Assembly: GCA_963746265.1 (NCBI GenBank)
Contig: CAVVAM010000007.1
Location: 247,241 to 311,240, forward strand
DNA length: 64,000 nucleotides
From: Ilumatobacter sp963746265
Lineage (GTDB): Bacteria > Actinomycetota > Acidimicrobiia > Acidimicrobiales > Ilumatobacteraceae
Reading direction: 5' to 3'
Each line of letters begins with the position of its first letter. The first letter of the stretch is position 1. Below are positions 16,224 through 24,752 of the stretch, piece after piece. The position numbers and the translations under genes were made by a program. The notes beneath the pieces were generated by a model. The model was not told where the DNA came from, made no database searches, and worked only from the letters and a program-made list of their open reading frames with translations.

Positions 16224-19100
16224 ATGCGACGCCTCTCACTGTCGACCAAGCTGTTCGCCGCCGCACTCCCCCTCATCATCGCGGTCGGCGGCCTGCTCGC
16301 GCTGACCGTTCGGAGCGATCTCAACGAGATCGAGCGTTCTCGCAGCGGTGCGCAACTGGGCAGCGTCTGGGAACCGCTCATCACCACGCTCAACGCAGTC
16401 GAAGCGGAGGCAGTGCAGCTGTCCGACGTCACCGAAGGTGACGCAGCCACGACCACGGACACCGCCGACGCCGCCGCGACCCGTCGGGCGACCGACCAGG
16501 CCATCAACGACCTGCGAGCCTCCGTCGAGGAGCTTGGCGCGTTCGAGGCAGCCGGCGCCCACATCACCGCGGGCCGTTCGGCACTCTCGGCCGCCCGCCG
16601 GAACGTCGACATGGCCGCCATCGCGCCGGAGATGGCCGGCGACATCGATCCGGTCGAGGCCTACGCCGCTGCCAACCGTGAGTTCGTCGCCGTCGGTCAG
16701 CTCCTGCCCGCCGAAGCGGGTGACGCCCAACTCGGTCGTGAGTTGCTCGCTGTCGTGAAGCTGGCCGAGGCGAGGCTCCACGCCAACGACGTGATCGCCG
16801 GCACCAGCAACTGGCCGAACGATGCGAACGACCGCACGCCGATCGCGCAGGCACGCAACGCGTTCGCCAGCATGCAGAGCACCCTCGGCGAGTTCGAAGC
16901 GATCGCCCCCGACGAGTGGGCGGCAGAGTTCCGCCAGTCGGGATTCAGCATCACGATGGCGAGCTACGGCACCGACCTCAACAACGTCGCACGTGCCGCC
17001 GACGCCGGCCAGCTCGAGACGTTCGACACCAACGGGTTCGGCGCCGTCGTCGACCAGGGCGTCGGGTTCCAGCGCGAGATCAGCGACTCGATCGTCGATC
17101 GGGCGAATGCCCAGGCCAACGCTGCCGAGAGCGCCACGCTGCGCCGGATCGGCATCATCCTCACCGTCGTACTGGTCGCGGCACTCGTCGCCTGGTTCGT
17201 CACCCGTTCGATCACACGTCGAGTCAAGGCCGTGGCCGACAACGCCAACCGGGTGGCCTCCGAGCAACTCCCGGCCCTGGTGGAAGCGCTCCGCGACCCA
17301 CGCGGCAAGGCGGTCCTCCCCGATATCGAGCCTGTCAACGCTCGCGGCGGCGACGACCTCGCAGACCTCGCGCATGCCTTCAACTCGATGCAGGAGACGC
17401 TGATCGACGTCGCCCACGAGCAGGTCGAGGTGCTCCGCCGGGGCGTATCGGACATCTTCATCACGATGGCGCGCCGCAACCGCTCGTTGATCGACCGGCA
17501 GCTGTCGATGCTCGACGAGTTCGAGGCCGGAGTCGACGATCACGAAGTCCTGTCGAACTACTACCAACTCGACCACCTGGCGACCCGGATGCGCCGCAAC
17601 AGCGAATCGCTGCTCGTTCTGGCGAACGCCGAGCCCAAGCGTCGCCGGGTCAAGGCGACGGAGATCGACGATGTCGTCCGTGCGTCGATCGGTGAGGTCG
17701 AGGACTATCGCCGCATCGAGATCCAGCACCTGGAGAGCCTGCAGGTGCGCGGCACCGTCGTCGCCGACATCTCCCACTTGCTCGCCGAGCTGCTCGACAA
17801 CGCCACGTCGTTCAGTCCTCCGGGCAGTCCGGTGCGTGTCGGTGGGCGCCGTGCCGGCGACTCGTACATGCTGCGCATCGTCGACGACGGCGTCGGGATC
17901 AGCCCCGATCGCCTCGCCGAACTCAACGAGCTCCTGCGCGAGCCTCCCATCGTCGGCCTCTCGGTCGAGTCGACGCTCGGCATCTCGGTGGTGTCGCTGC
18001 TCGCGAACAAGCACGGGATCGAGGTCACCCTGAGCGCCGGCAGCCCGGGCCTGACCGTCGACGTCGTGCTACCGAGCTCGCTGTTCGGCCCGATGGACGC
18101 CCCCGCCGAACAGCCACCCGCTGCGACCGAGCCGGCCCAACCCGTCGAGCAGATCGTGGCCTGGAACGACCAGCCGCTCGCAGCCGCCACGCCGCAGATC
18201 GAAGCACCCGAGGTCCCCGTCGTCGACGCCCCGCCCATGGTCGCGGCACCCGTCATCGACACCCCGCCCGTGATCGCGGCACCGTCCGGGATCGCCGCGC
18301 CGGACGTGGCCGACGTGCCGGCCGCACCGCCGCTCGCGAACGAGTTCGAGATGCACGAGCGGCAATCTGACCACGTGTCGCCCGCAGCGCCCGACTCCGC
18401 TCCTGCGACGGGCATGGACTGGACGACGATGTCGCTCGACGTCCCCGGGTTCGACACGAACACGCTCGAGGGACCGCCGATCGAGGCAGCGACCGCGCCC
18501 ACCGGCACGCCGACCACCGAGCCGGTACCCGCCGACGGCCTGGCCGATCTGCCCCCACCTCCGCCGTCTCGCTCGCACGGCGAGTTCGACGTACCCCCCG
18601 CGCCCCCGATCGGCGCCAGCGGGCTCACACAACGGCCCGTCAGCCCCGACACGGCGCGACCCGCACCGGTTCCGAGGCCGATCGACGACACACCGGCACT
18701 CCCGACGCGAACCCAGCGCGGCACCGGCCCAGAGGGGCCCGACCGCCTGGCCGACCCGGCACTCACGCCGGGTGGCGAGCCCGCCGTGACCTCCAGCGAG
18801 CCCGGCGCACTCCAGGCCGCGCTCGCTGCGTTCGACAGCGGACGCTCGGCGCTCCACGCCGAACCCGCCGGCGATCTCCCGACACGCCCCCGCGGCAGCG
18901 ACCCCATCGGACGATTCGACGAGCCGCAGGCCGTCACGCAGAGCCGTGTCGATCCGAGTGCCCTCCGCGATCGGCTGCGGGCATTCCAGTCAGAGTTCAC
19001 GAACGCCAACGGTGACCTCACCGCCGGCTCCGACGTCTACCACGACCACAACGACCACCACGGCCAGAACGGCCACGGTCCCGGAGGGGAATCCCGATGA
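16224..19100 (+). CDS. conservon sensor histidine kinase (NIT-HAMP-HATPase, CvnA-like)
   Basis: A 958-residue membrane kinase-like protein. The order is membrane helix 1 (about 10-30), an extracytoplasmic Ala-rich NIT-type helical domain (to about 310), membrane helix 2 (IIILTVVLVAALVAWFV-like), HAMP, a helical region with RRNRSLIDRQLSMLDEFEAG and LDHLATRMRRNSESL in place of a canonical H-box, and a HATPase_c domain (LLAELLDNATSFSPPGSPV, VDDGVGISPDRL). This matches CvnA of streptomycete conservons. The last 330 or so residues are a disordered Pro/Ala-rich tail ending in a His-rich patch (VYHDHNDHHGQNGHG). ATG 16224 has GAAGGAAA upstream. Its stop overlaps the roadblock gene. Confidence 0.9.
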   Translation: MRRLSLSTKLFAAALPLIIAVGGLLALTVRSDLNEIERSRSGAQLGSVWEPLITTLNAVEAEAVQLSDVTEGDAATTTDTADAAATRRATDQAINDLRASVEELGAFEAAGAHITAGRSALSAARRNVDMAAIAPEMAGDIDPVEAYAAANREFVAVGQLLPAEAGDAQLGRELLAVVKLAEARLHANDVIAGTSNWPNDANDRTPIAQARNAFASMQSTLGEFEAIAPDEWAAEFRQSGFSITMASYGTDLNNVARAADAGQLETFDTNGFGAVVDQGVGFQREISDSIVDRANAQANAAESATLRRIGIILTVVLVAALVAWFVTRSITRRVKAVADNANRVASEQLPALVEALRDPRGKAVLPDIEPVNARGGDDLADLAHAFNSMQETLIDVAHEQVEVLRRGVSDIFITMARRNRSLIDRQLSMLDEFEAGVDDHEVLSNYYQLDHLATRMRRNSESLLVLANAEPKRRRVKATEIDDVVRASIGEVEDYRRIEIQHLESLQVRGTVVADISHLLAELLDNATSFSPPGSPVRVGGRRAGDSYMLRIVDDGVGISPDRLAELNELLREPPIVGLSVESTLGISVVSLLANKHGIEVTLSAGSPGLTVDVVLPSSLFGPMDAPAEQPPAATEPAQPVEQIVAWNDQPLAAATPQIEAPEVPVVDAPPMVAAPVIDTPPVIAAPSGIAAPDVADVPAAPPLANEFEMHERQSDHVSPAAPDSAPATGMDWTTMSLDVPGFDTNTLEGPPIEAATAPTGTPTTEPVPADGLADLPPPPPSRSHGEFDVPPAPPIGASGLTQRPVSPDTARPAPVPRPIDDTPALPTRTQRGTGPEGPDRLADPALTPGGEPAVTSSEPGALQAALAAFDSGRSALHAEPAGDLPTRPRGSDPIGRFDEPQAVTQSRVDPSALRDRLRAFQSEFTNANGDLTAGSDVYHDHNDHHGQNGHGPGGESR

Positions 19101-19516
19101 ACGCAGCAGCAGAGAACCTCAACTGGCTCGTCGGACGATTCGTCCAGCAAGTCGCCGCCGTCCGTCAGGCCGTCGTCGTCTCGTCCGACGGCCTCCCACT
19201 CGCCGCCTCGGACGGAGTCGACCGTGAGGCCGGCGAACGGCTCGCCGCCGTCGCGTCCGGCATGATCGGTCTCGCATACGGATCGGCCGGCCGCTTCGGC
19301 GCCGGTGCCGTGTCGAACGTGATCGTCGAAATGGAACAGGGATGGATGTTCGTCACCGGTATCCGTGACGGCTCGCTCATGTGCGTCGTGACCGGCGCCG
19401 ACGCCGACATCGGCACGATCGGCTACGAGATCGCCGTCTTCGCCGACCGCGCCGGCGATGTCCTGACCCCCGAGGTGCGCGAGGAACTCAAGAGCCTCAT
19501 GCTCTCGAGGCGGTGA
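19097..19516 (+). CDS. roadblock/LC7 domain protein (CvnB-like)
   Basis: A 139-residue roadblock/LC7 protein, a small dimeric alpha/beta fold that in conservons and in MglB-type systems acts on the partner small GTPase. The core reads NWLVGRFVQQVAAVRQAVVV, SSDGLPLAASDG, then strands with GSLMCVVTGADADIGTIGYE. ATG 19097 overlaps the kinase stop (ATGA). Its place between the kinase and the DUF742 and GTPase genes is diagnostic of a conservon, where the four products are thought to form a membrane-associated signalling complex. Confidence 0.93.
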   Translation: MNAAAENLNWLVGRFVQQVAAVRQAVVVSSDGLPLAASDGVDREAGERLAAVASGMIGLAYGSAGRFGAGAVSNVIVEMEQGWMFVTGIRDGSLMCVVTGADADIGTIGYEIAVFADRAGDVLTPEVREELKSLMLSRR

Positions 19517-19518
19517 CC

Positions 19519-19908
19519 ATGGTCGACGACACCGAACTCCGCATCGAACAGGTCGATGCCGATGACGGGCTGGAGGACACCGGCCGGTTGATCCGACCGT
19601 ACGCGATCACCGGCGGTCGAACCGGCGGCGACGTCGAGATCGGCCTCGAGTCGCAGATCCAGGCGAATACCCGTGCGTCGCAGCACCTCGGTGCCTATCG
19701 CTGGGAGGCGGCCAAGCTCATCGAACTGGTCCAGACCCCGATGGCGCTGATCGAACTCGCAGCGCGACTCGAGCTGCCCCTCGGCGTCGCCCGCGTCCTG
19801 GTCGCCGACCTCATCACCGACGGCGCCGTCGTACTGCACACGCCGGTCACCGCACCGGCCTACGGAAGTCTCCTGGAAAGGGTGCTCGACGGTGTCCGTA
19901 ATCTCTGA
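19519..19908 (+). CDS. DUF742 protein (CvnC-like)
   Basis: A 129-residue DUF742 protein. The family signature RPYAITGGRT lies near residues 26-35, followed by a winged-helix-like half (IELVQTPMALIELAARLELP, ARVLVADLITDGAVVLH). DUF742 proteins bind the other conservon products; their biochemical activity is undefined. I prefer ATG 19519 (GAGG eight bases upstream) over GTG 19513, which overlaps the roadblock stop but lacks a properly spaced ribosome-binding site. The 3' end overlaps the GTPase gene by 17 bases. Confidence 0.92.
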   Translation: MVDDTELRIEQVDADDGLEDTGRLIRPYAITGGRTGGDVEIGLESQIQANTRASQHLGAYRWEAAKLIELVQTPMALIELAARLELPLGVARVLVADLITDGAVVLHTPVTAPAYGSLLERVLDGVRNL

Positions 19909-20491
19909 TCCCACTGCATCACCGGGCAAGATCCCCGTCAAGATCGTCGTCGCCGGCGGGTTCGGTGTCGGCAAGTCGACGTTCGTCAACACGATCTCCG
20001 AGATCGAGCCGCTCCGGTCCGAAGCGATGATGACCTCGGCGTCGGCTCAGGTCGACGACCTGTCGCACATCGCCACCAAGGAGACGACGACGGTCGCGAT
20101 GGACTTCGGTCGCATCTCGTTGACGCCGGAGATCATCCTGTACCTGTTCGGAACCCCCGGTCAGGAACGATTCCACTTCATGTGGAATGAACTGTCTCGT
20201 GGGGCGATCGGTGCCGTCATCCTGGCCGACACCCGGCGGCTGGGTGATTGCTTCGCTGCGATCGACTACTTCGAAGCACGCCAGATGCCCTTCATCGTGG
20301 CCGTCAATCCGTTCGATGGCCAGAAGACACACGAGATCGACGCCATTCGCGAAGCGGTTCAGGTCGACAACGAGGTTCCGATGCTGTTCTGCGATGCGCG
20401 TGAGCGCACCGATGTCAAGGGCGGTCTGGTCGCCCTGGTCGAGCTCGCACTCCGAAGGGAACGGGCGCAAGCCGCCCCGGCCGGTCACTGA
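19892..20491 (+). CDS. small GTPase of the conservon (CvnD-like, MglA-related)
   Basis: A 199-residue Ras-like GTPase. The P-loop is GGFGVGKST (about 22-30), switch I carries the ETTTVAMDFG stretch, the G3 box is FGTPGQERF, and the G4 region is VAVNPFDG with Asn and Asp displaced from the classic NKxD, as usual in this family. It would be controlled by the roadblock and kinase-like partners. GTG 19892 lies inside the DUF742 gene end. A strong bidirectional terminator follows 18 bases after the stop, so the conservon is a closed four-gene operon. No cytochrome P450, a frequent conservon neighbour in Streptomyces, is present. Confidence 0.93.
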   Translation: MSVISDPTASPGKIPVKIVVAGGFGVGKSTFVNTISEIEPLRSEAMMTSASAQVDDLSHIATKETTTVAMDFGRISLTPEIILYLFGTPGQERFHFMWNELSRGAIGAVILADTRRLGDCFAAIDYFEARQMPFIVAVNPFDGQKTHEIDAIREAVQVDNEVPMLFCDARERTDVKGGLVALVELALRRERAQAAPAGH

Positions 20492-20509
20492 GATCCCGCG
20501 GACGGCCAA

Positions 20510-20551
20510 GGCCGTGCCGTGACGCTGAGGCACGCAGCGCACGGCACGGCC
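20510..20551. terminator. long bidirectional stem-loop between the conservon and the exonuclease gene
   Basis: GGCCGTGCCGTG (20510-20521) pairs perfectly with CACGGCACGGCC (20540-20551). The stem continues past one bulged base as CGCTG/CAGCG, giving a 17-bp helix with a 7-base loop. It lies between convergent genes, so it can stop transcription from both sides. Confidence 0.78.
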
Positions 20552-20602
20552 ACGGTCGGCCCGCGACCGCTGAGCACCGGCGAGCACCGCGTCGCCGACG
20601 GG

Positions 20603-21481
20603 TCAGGGAGCGAGTGCTGCCGCGCGAGTGGCCATCGCCGGTATCCCGAGGCGATCGCACACCGCAGCGAACTCGGCGCTGGGTCCATGCCACCGCCAGT
20701 CGTCGACGACGCCGACGGGCACGTCACGGTCGACGGTGGCGATGATCCGGAAGAGCAGGGCGAGTTCCATGTTCTCCTGCAGCGTCTTCGACAGCTTCGC
20801 GGCACCGCGGAGCCCGTCGACCTCCCACAGGCTGGCCTCGGGCGGGATGTCCTCCAGGTGCGTGTACCGGGCGAGCACCCGAGATGCGGACTTCGCACCC
20901 CACCCGGGCAGGCCGGGGAAGCCGTCTGCGGTGTCACCCACCAGGCCCAAGTAGTCGGGAATCGATTCGGGACCCACGCCGAACTTCTCGCGCACGGCGT
21001 CCTCGTCGATGATCTCGCGCTTGCGCCGGTCGTACTGCACGACGCGTCGGCCCGTCACGCACTGCCCCAAATCCTTGTCGGGGGTCACGATGAGCACCTG
21101 CTCGACCCGCTCGTCACGATCGGCGACCTGGGCAGCGGCGCCGAGTGCGTCGTCGGCCTCCCACTCGACCATCGCCCACGTGGCGACGCCCATGGCGATC
21201 AGCGCCTCCTCCATCACCGGGATCTGGTGCAGCAGCTCGGGCAGCATGCCCTCACTCGTCTTGTAGCCGTCCCAGAGGTCGTTGCGGAACGACTCGATGA
21301 CGTGGTCGCTGGCCACCCCGACGTGGGTCGCGCCGTCCTCGATCAATTGGAGCGTCGAGGTCAGCACGCCGATCGTGGCATCGAACTCGCCCGGCTCACG
21401 ACCCGATTCACCGCGTCGGTTCGCACTCCCGAAGTGTTGCCGGAACAGCTCGTACGTCCCGTCGACCAGATGCACCTTCAC
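20603..21481 (-). CDS. 5'-3' exonuclease (Pol I N-terminal / FEN-like family)
   Basis: A 292-residue stand-alone 5' nuclease of the PolA-N/FEN superfamily, acting on flap or RNA-primer structures. It begins with the metal-binding strand VKVHLVDGTYELFR and keeps the acidic sites VEWEADDALG, VTPDKDLGQCV and LVGDTADGFPGLPGWGAKSA (helix-hairpin-helix), with the helical arch between. The GTG 21481 start has no better alternative. It faces the conservon across the strong stem-loop. It could be an extra copy beside a full-length polA elsewhere in the genome. Confidence 0.88.
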   Translation of the reverse strand: MKVHLVDGTYELFRQHFGSANRRGESGREPGEFDATIGVLTSTLQLIEDGATHVGVASDHVIESFRNDLWDGYKTSEGMLPELLHQIPVMEEALIAMGVATWAMVEWEADDALGAAAQVADRDERVEQVLIVTPDKDLGQCVTGRRVVQYDRRKREIIDEDAVREKFGVGPESIPDYLGLVGDTADGFPGLPGWGAKSASRVLARYTHLEDIPPEASLWEVDGLRGAAKLSKTLQENMELALLFRIIATVDRDVPVGVVDDWRWHGPSAEFAAVCDRLGIPAMATRAAALAP

Positions 21482-21736
21482 GACGACACAGTACTCACGC
21501 GCACATCGGAGGAACCCGGCCGTTCGGCAACGGGCCGGGGCCGCGCAGGCGGGGATGGCCGCTCCTCACTCGCCGGCGCGCTGGTTCACCCGACGGTTCC
21601 GACGATCGTCCGGCGTTCCCCGGGCCCGCAGGCCGAGACCCGGACCGTGCCCGCATGCAGTGCCTCGGGCATCATCCCCACGGCCGAACCGGCGGACCCG
21701 CACGTCGACCACCCTCGAACACGACCACGGGCTCCT

Positions 21737-21862
21737 GGCGGGTGAGGTGACGGCCAGGCGATCTGCGGCACACGAGCGATGCCGATGAAGGCTGCTCCAT
21801 TCCTGGCCTGACCTGGTTCACGGGCGCCCATTGCACAGGACCCGACCGTCACCTCACCCGCC
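21737..21862 (-). ncRNA. ffs: signal recognition particle RNA (4.5S, small bacterial type)
   Basis: The conserved domain IV is clear on the minus strand: ACCAGGTCAGG, the apical CCA-GGAA-TGG tetraloop hairpin, then AGCAGCC. The outer helix is formed by a perfect 17-bp pairing between 21846-21862 and 21737-21753 (GGCGGGTGAGGTGACGG with its complement). Length is about 126 bases, right for the Alu-less bacterial SRP RNA that binds Ffh. Exact ends are uncertain by a few bases. It is divergent from the tRNA-Ser gene 58 bases away. Confidence 0.9.
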
Positions 21863-21919
21863 GGGAACCCGACGAGTGCGTCCACGTTACCCGGCAGATA
21901 TCGTTGCCATGCAACACCA

Positions 21920-22004
21920 GGAGGGGTGCGAGAGCGGCCGAATCGGCACGCTTGGAAAGCGTGTGACCTTCACGGGTCCGTGGGTTCGAATCCCACCCTC
22001 TCCG
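21920..22004 (+). tRNA. tRNA-Ser (anticodon GGA)
   Basis: An 85-base class II tRNA. The acceptor GGAGGGG (21920-21926) pairs with CCTCTCC (21997-22003) with one G-U pair; discriminator G follows. The anticodon stem CACGC/GCGTG encloses TTGGAAA, giving anticodon GGA for UCC/UCU. A long variable arm (about TGACCTTCACGGGTCC) and the T-arm GTGGGTTCGAATCCCAC are present. The 3' CCA is not encoded. Confidence 0.97.
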
Positions 22005-22463
22005 CTCAGGGGCGGGGCATGCGCCCTTGCTGCGCTCGCTGCCGTCCCGTCCGGCTCGCTGTCGCTCGCGCCGTCGGTGCGGACGCCCGTGGAACGCCGC
22101 GAGTGTTCGAACGCACTCGCCCGACTCCGGCCTGCGGCACGCGTCAGCGAGTGGTTCGGTGGCGTCTTCGGTTCGTCGGCGAGCACCGGCCCGACGGCGG
22201 CAACCGGCGATCGGCTGCCGCCGGCGTCAGTTTCACCAGCGCGGCGTCGATCGCTTCTCGTGGATCGACCTGATGGCCATCTCGCTCGGCGAGTTGGTCG
22301 GGCCGGGGTAACTCGCGAGTCGCTGCATCCGGCGGCGGGCTGCAGGGTGGCTGCGGCGACGCCGGGCTCGCTGGATCACGGTTCGGGGGGTGTCGGTCAT
22401 GGTCATACTCGTATTGTCGGCACGCGAACTTCATGACACAACGCCGAGCTATTTGTGTTTTCG
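22005..22463. other. intergenic region between tRNA-Ser and the LysR gene
   Basis: About 460 bases without a gene I can defend. A GC-rich hairpin-prone stretch follows the tRNA. On the minus strand, a frame at 22144-22434 starts near the LysR operator and has partly coding-like codons (AERDGHQVDPREAIDAALV), which could be a small divergent target gene or a decayed one. The evidence is too thin to call it. Confidence 0.4.
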
Positions 22464-22478
22464 ATGACAGAGCGTCAT
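22464..22478. promoter_or_regulatory. LysR-type operator (T-N11-A) before the LysR gene
   Basis: ATGAC-AGAGC-GTCAT is a perfect 5-bp inverted repeat with the T-N11-A spacing typical of LysR boxes, ending 9 bases before the LysR start codon. This position suits autorepression. Confidence 0.6.
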
Positions 22479-22487
22479 ACTCGGTGA

Positions 22488-23372
22488 ATGGCCGATCTGC
22501 AGCTCGATGTCGAGTCGCTGCGTACCTATCTCGCCGTGCTCGACACCGGCGGGATGACCCGCGCCGCAGAGCGTCTGAACGTCACGCAGTCTGCGGTCAG
22601 CTGGAAGATCAAGCGTCTCGAAGAGCGGGTCGGTCGGCCGCTGCTCATTCGCGATGGCCACACCGTCCGACCGACCCGTGACGGGCGCGCACTGCTCGAC
22701 GACGCCCGAGCGATCGTCCGCCTGCACGACGGTGCCGTCTGGCGCCTGCGCAGCCCCGAGCTGACGGGCAAGATCAAGCTCGGGTCCAACGAGGAGATCG
22801 ATGCCACCCACATCGCGTCGCTCCTCGGGCGGTTCAAGCGGTCGCATCCGAACGCGACGATCGAGTTCGTGATCGATCACACCGAGCGGCTCGCGAGGTT
22901 GGTCGACAAGGGGAAGATCGACGTCGCCCTGATGCAGGTCACCGACGAACAGCTCCGCAACGACGACACGTTGTTGTGGACCGACGACCTCCACTGGGCG
23001 ACGAGTTCCGAGTGGGCCTACGACGAGGGCGCTGTTCCGCTGATCACCTTCGGCGACCTGTGCTTCTACCGCAAACTCAGCGAGCCCATCCTCGATGCGG
23101 CCGGCATCGAGCACACCAACGCCTTCTCCGGATCGGCGACGCGCGGCGTCTTGGCGGCCATCCAGGCCGGGCTCGGTGTCGGGGTGCTGAGTTCGTGGTA
23201 CCTCAACGACGACATCGTCGAGTGGCCACGCGGCGCGTCACTGCCCTCGCTCCCCAGGGTCCACCAGATCGCTCGAACCGTTCCCGGTGAGACGGCAGCA
23301 GCGGCCGCGGCACTCGTGGGCGTGATCGCCGAACAGCTGGTCGAACCCTCGGTGCCGACCTTCCAGCAGTGA
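22488..23372 (+). CDS. LysR family transcriptional regulator
   Basis: A 294-residue LysR-type regulator. The N-terminal winged helix-turn-helix covers about residues 5-65 (LRTYLAVLDTGGMTRAAERL, TQSAVSWKIKRLEERVG) and the periplasmic-binding-like effector domain follows (KLGSNEEIDATHIASLLGRF, IDVALMQVTDEQL). ATG 22488 lies directly behind a T-N11-A operator. The expected divergent target on the left is not evident, and tadA follows 12 bases downstream on the same strand, so co-transcription is likely though functional linkage is doubtful. The inducer is unknown. Confidence 0.93.
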   Translation: MADLQLDVESLRTYLAVLDTGGMTRAAERLNVTQSAVSWKIKRLEERVGRPLLIRDGHTVRPTRDGRALLDDARAIVRLHDGAVWRLRSPELTGKIKLGSNEEIDATHIASLLGRFKRSHPNATIEFVIDHTERLARLVDKGKIDVALMQVTDEQLRNDDTLLWTDDLHWATSSEWAYDEGAVPLITFGDLCFYRKLSEPILDAAGIEHTNAFSGSATRGVLAAIQAGLGVGVLSSWYLNDDIVEWPRGASLPSLPRVHQIARTVPGETAAAAAALVGVIAEQLVEPSVPTFQQ

Positions 23373-23384
23373 CAGACTGCGATC

Positions 23385-23843
23385 GTGACGCAGGGTGACG
23401 ACGGGGCGATGATGAGCATCGCGCTCGTCGAAGCCCGGGCCGCACTCGAACACGATGACGTGCCGGTCGGCGCGATCGTGGTTCGTGATGGCGAGATCAT
23501 CGCGGCCCGCCACAACGAACGTGAGCTCACGGGGGACCCCACCGCTCACGCCGAGATCCTGGCGTTGCGTGATGCGGCGGCGAAGATCGGCCACTGGCGA
23601 CTCGACGACTGCACGCTGGTCGTGACGCTCGAACCGTGCGCGATGTGTGCAGGTGCGATGGTCAACGGCCGGCTCGGCCGCCTCGTGTTCGGCGCGAGCG
23701 ACCCCAAGGCCGGTGCGGCGGGCAGTCGGTTCGATCTGATCGATGGCGAGGTGTTGAACCACCGGGTCCCCCGCACCATCGGCGTGTTGGCCGACGAATG
23801 CGGCCGGCTGCTGGTCGACTTCTTCCGCGGCCGGCGACCCTGA
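23385..23843 (+). CDS. tadA: tRNA-specific adenosine-34 deaminase
   Basis: A 152-residue zinc deaminase that converts A34 of tRNA-Arg(ACG) to inosine. The HAE motif is in DPTAHAEILALRDA and the two zinc cysteines in LEPCAMCAGAMV; the C-terminal GAAGSRFDL region matches TadA rather than cytidine or guanine deaminases. GTG 23385 is the first start after the LysR stop; ATG 23409 or 23412 would give a length closer to some homologues. Proximity to a serine tRNA and the SRP RNA recalls gene order in other Gram-positive genomes. Confidence 0.92.
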   Translation: MTQGDDGAMMSIALVEARAALEHDDVPVGAIVVRDGEIIAARHNERELTGDPTAHAEILALRDAAAKIGHWRLDDCTLVVTLEPCAMCAGAMVNGRLGRLVFGASDPKAGAAGSRFDLIDGEVLNHRVPRTIGVLADECGRLLVDFFRGRRP

Positions 23844-23861
23844 GTCCGTTGCGACGCTACG

Positions 23862-24752
23862 TCAGTCGCCGCAGATGTCGATGAGGTCGAGCATCGGCTG
23901 GACGCGTGCGACCTCGTGACTCCGCAACAGGTTCGCCTTCGCCAGCAACGCCAGCGCCGCCATCCCCGTCTCGGCGGAGCGGACCTCGTCGTGGAACAGG
24001 TAGACCGACGACGCCATCGTCACGCAGACCGGCCAGCCCAGCGTGCGGAACCGGAACGACTGGAGCATGTTGTCGGTCTGGTACCGGACGCGATCCGGGC
24101 CGTCGGGCAGGTTCAGAGCGAACCCGAAACCGGGATCGATCCAGATCTTCTCGACGCCCGCATCGGTGATCATCGCCAGCCGCTGGACGAAGAAGGCCAT
24201 CTGTTCGTCGATCATGACGTCGGCCGGCGGAACATCATCGGACGACCGTGCGGTCTCACCGGGCGTGTAGCAGAGGATCAGACCGGCATCGTGCCGGGCG
24301 ATCGCCTCGTAGAGCTCGACGTCGTCGACCCGGCCGGTGAGGTTGATCACACCGGCACCCGCATCGAGCGCGGCGGTCGCCACCTCGGTGTGATACGTCT
24401 CGGCCGAGACCAGGATGCCCTCGTCGACCAGCGCTCGGACGACCGGCACGAGCGTGGCGATCTGGGCGCTCGTGTCGGCCAGATCTGCGTTCTCACCGGT
24501 GGACTCGGCGCCGACGTCGACCATCGCCGCACCTTCCAGGGTCATCCTCTTGGCGCGATACCGCGCCGCTTCGACGTCGTGGGCGATGCTCTCGCGATAC
24601 GACGAGTCGCGTGACAGGTTCACGACACCGAGTTGATACGGCCGATCCTCGAACGTGCGACCGAACTTCGGGAACTCGAGCGTGCGGATCGGATGGGTGA
24701 GTGCGTCGCGGTGCGCTTCCCACATCGGCAGGAGCACGTCGGGGTCGATCAT
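23862..24752 (-). CDS. folP: dihydropteroate synthase-like protein with altered active-site loops
   Basis: A 296-residue TIM-barrel protein of the DHPS family, in the position of folP in a folB-folK-folP operon; DHPS joins pterin pyrophosphate to pABA. The fold is recognisable (LGVVNLSRDSSYRES, MVDVGAESTG, INLTGRVDDVELYEA, IWIDPGFGFALN, HEVARV). But loop 1, normally NVTPDSFSDGG, lacks the TPDSF sequence, loop 2 has GESTRPG changed to AESTGEN, and the SRK segment with the catalytic lysine is replaced by MASSVYL. ATG 24752 overlaps the folK stop. It may be a diverged DHPS or a paralog with another job. Confidence 0.75.
   Translation of the reverse strand: MIDPDVLLPMWEAHRDALTHPIRTLEFPKFGRTFEDRPYQLGVVNLSRDSSYRESIAHDVEAARYRAKRMTLEGAAMVDVGAESTGENADLADTSAQIATLVPVVRALVDEGILVSAETYHTEVATAALDAGAGVINLTGRVDDVELYEAIARHDAGLILCYTPGETARSSDDVPPADVMIDEQMAFFVQRLAMITDAGVEKIWIDPGFGFALNLPDGPDRVRYQTDNMLQSFRFRTLGWPVCVTMASSVYLFHDEVRSAETGMAALALLAKANLLRSHEVARVQPMLDLIDICGD

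Noticed and set aside
21586..21885. Minus-strand frame of 99 codons
   Set aside because: It mainly overlaps the SRP RNA, whose conserved core and 17-bp closing helix explain the sequence.
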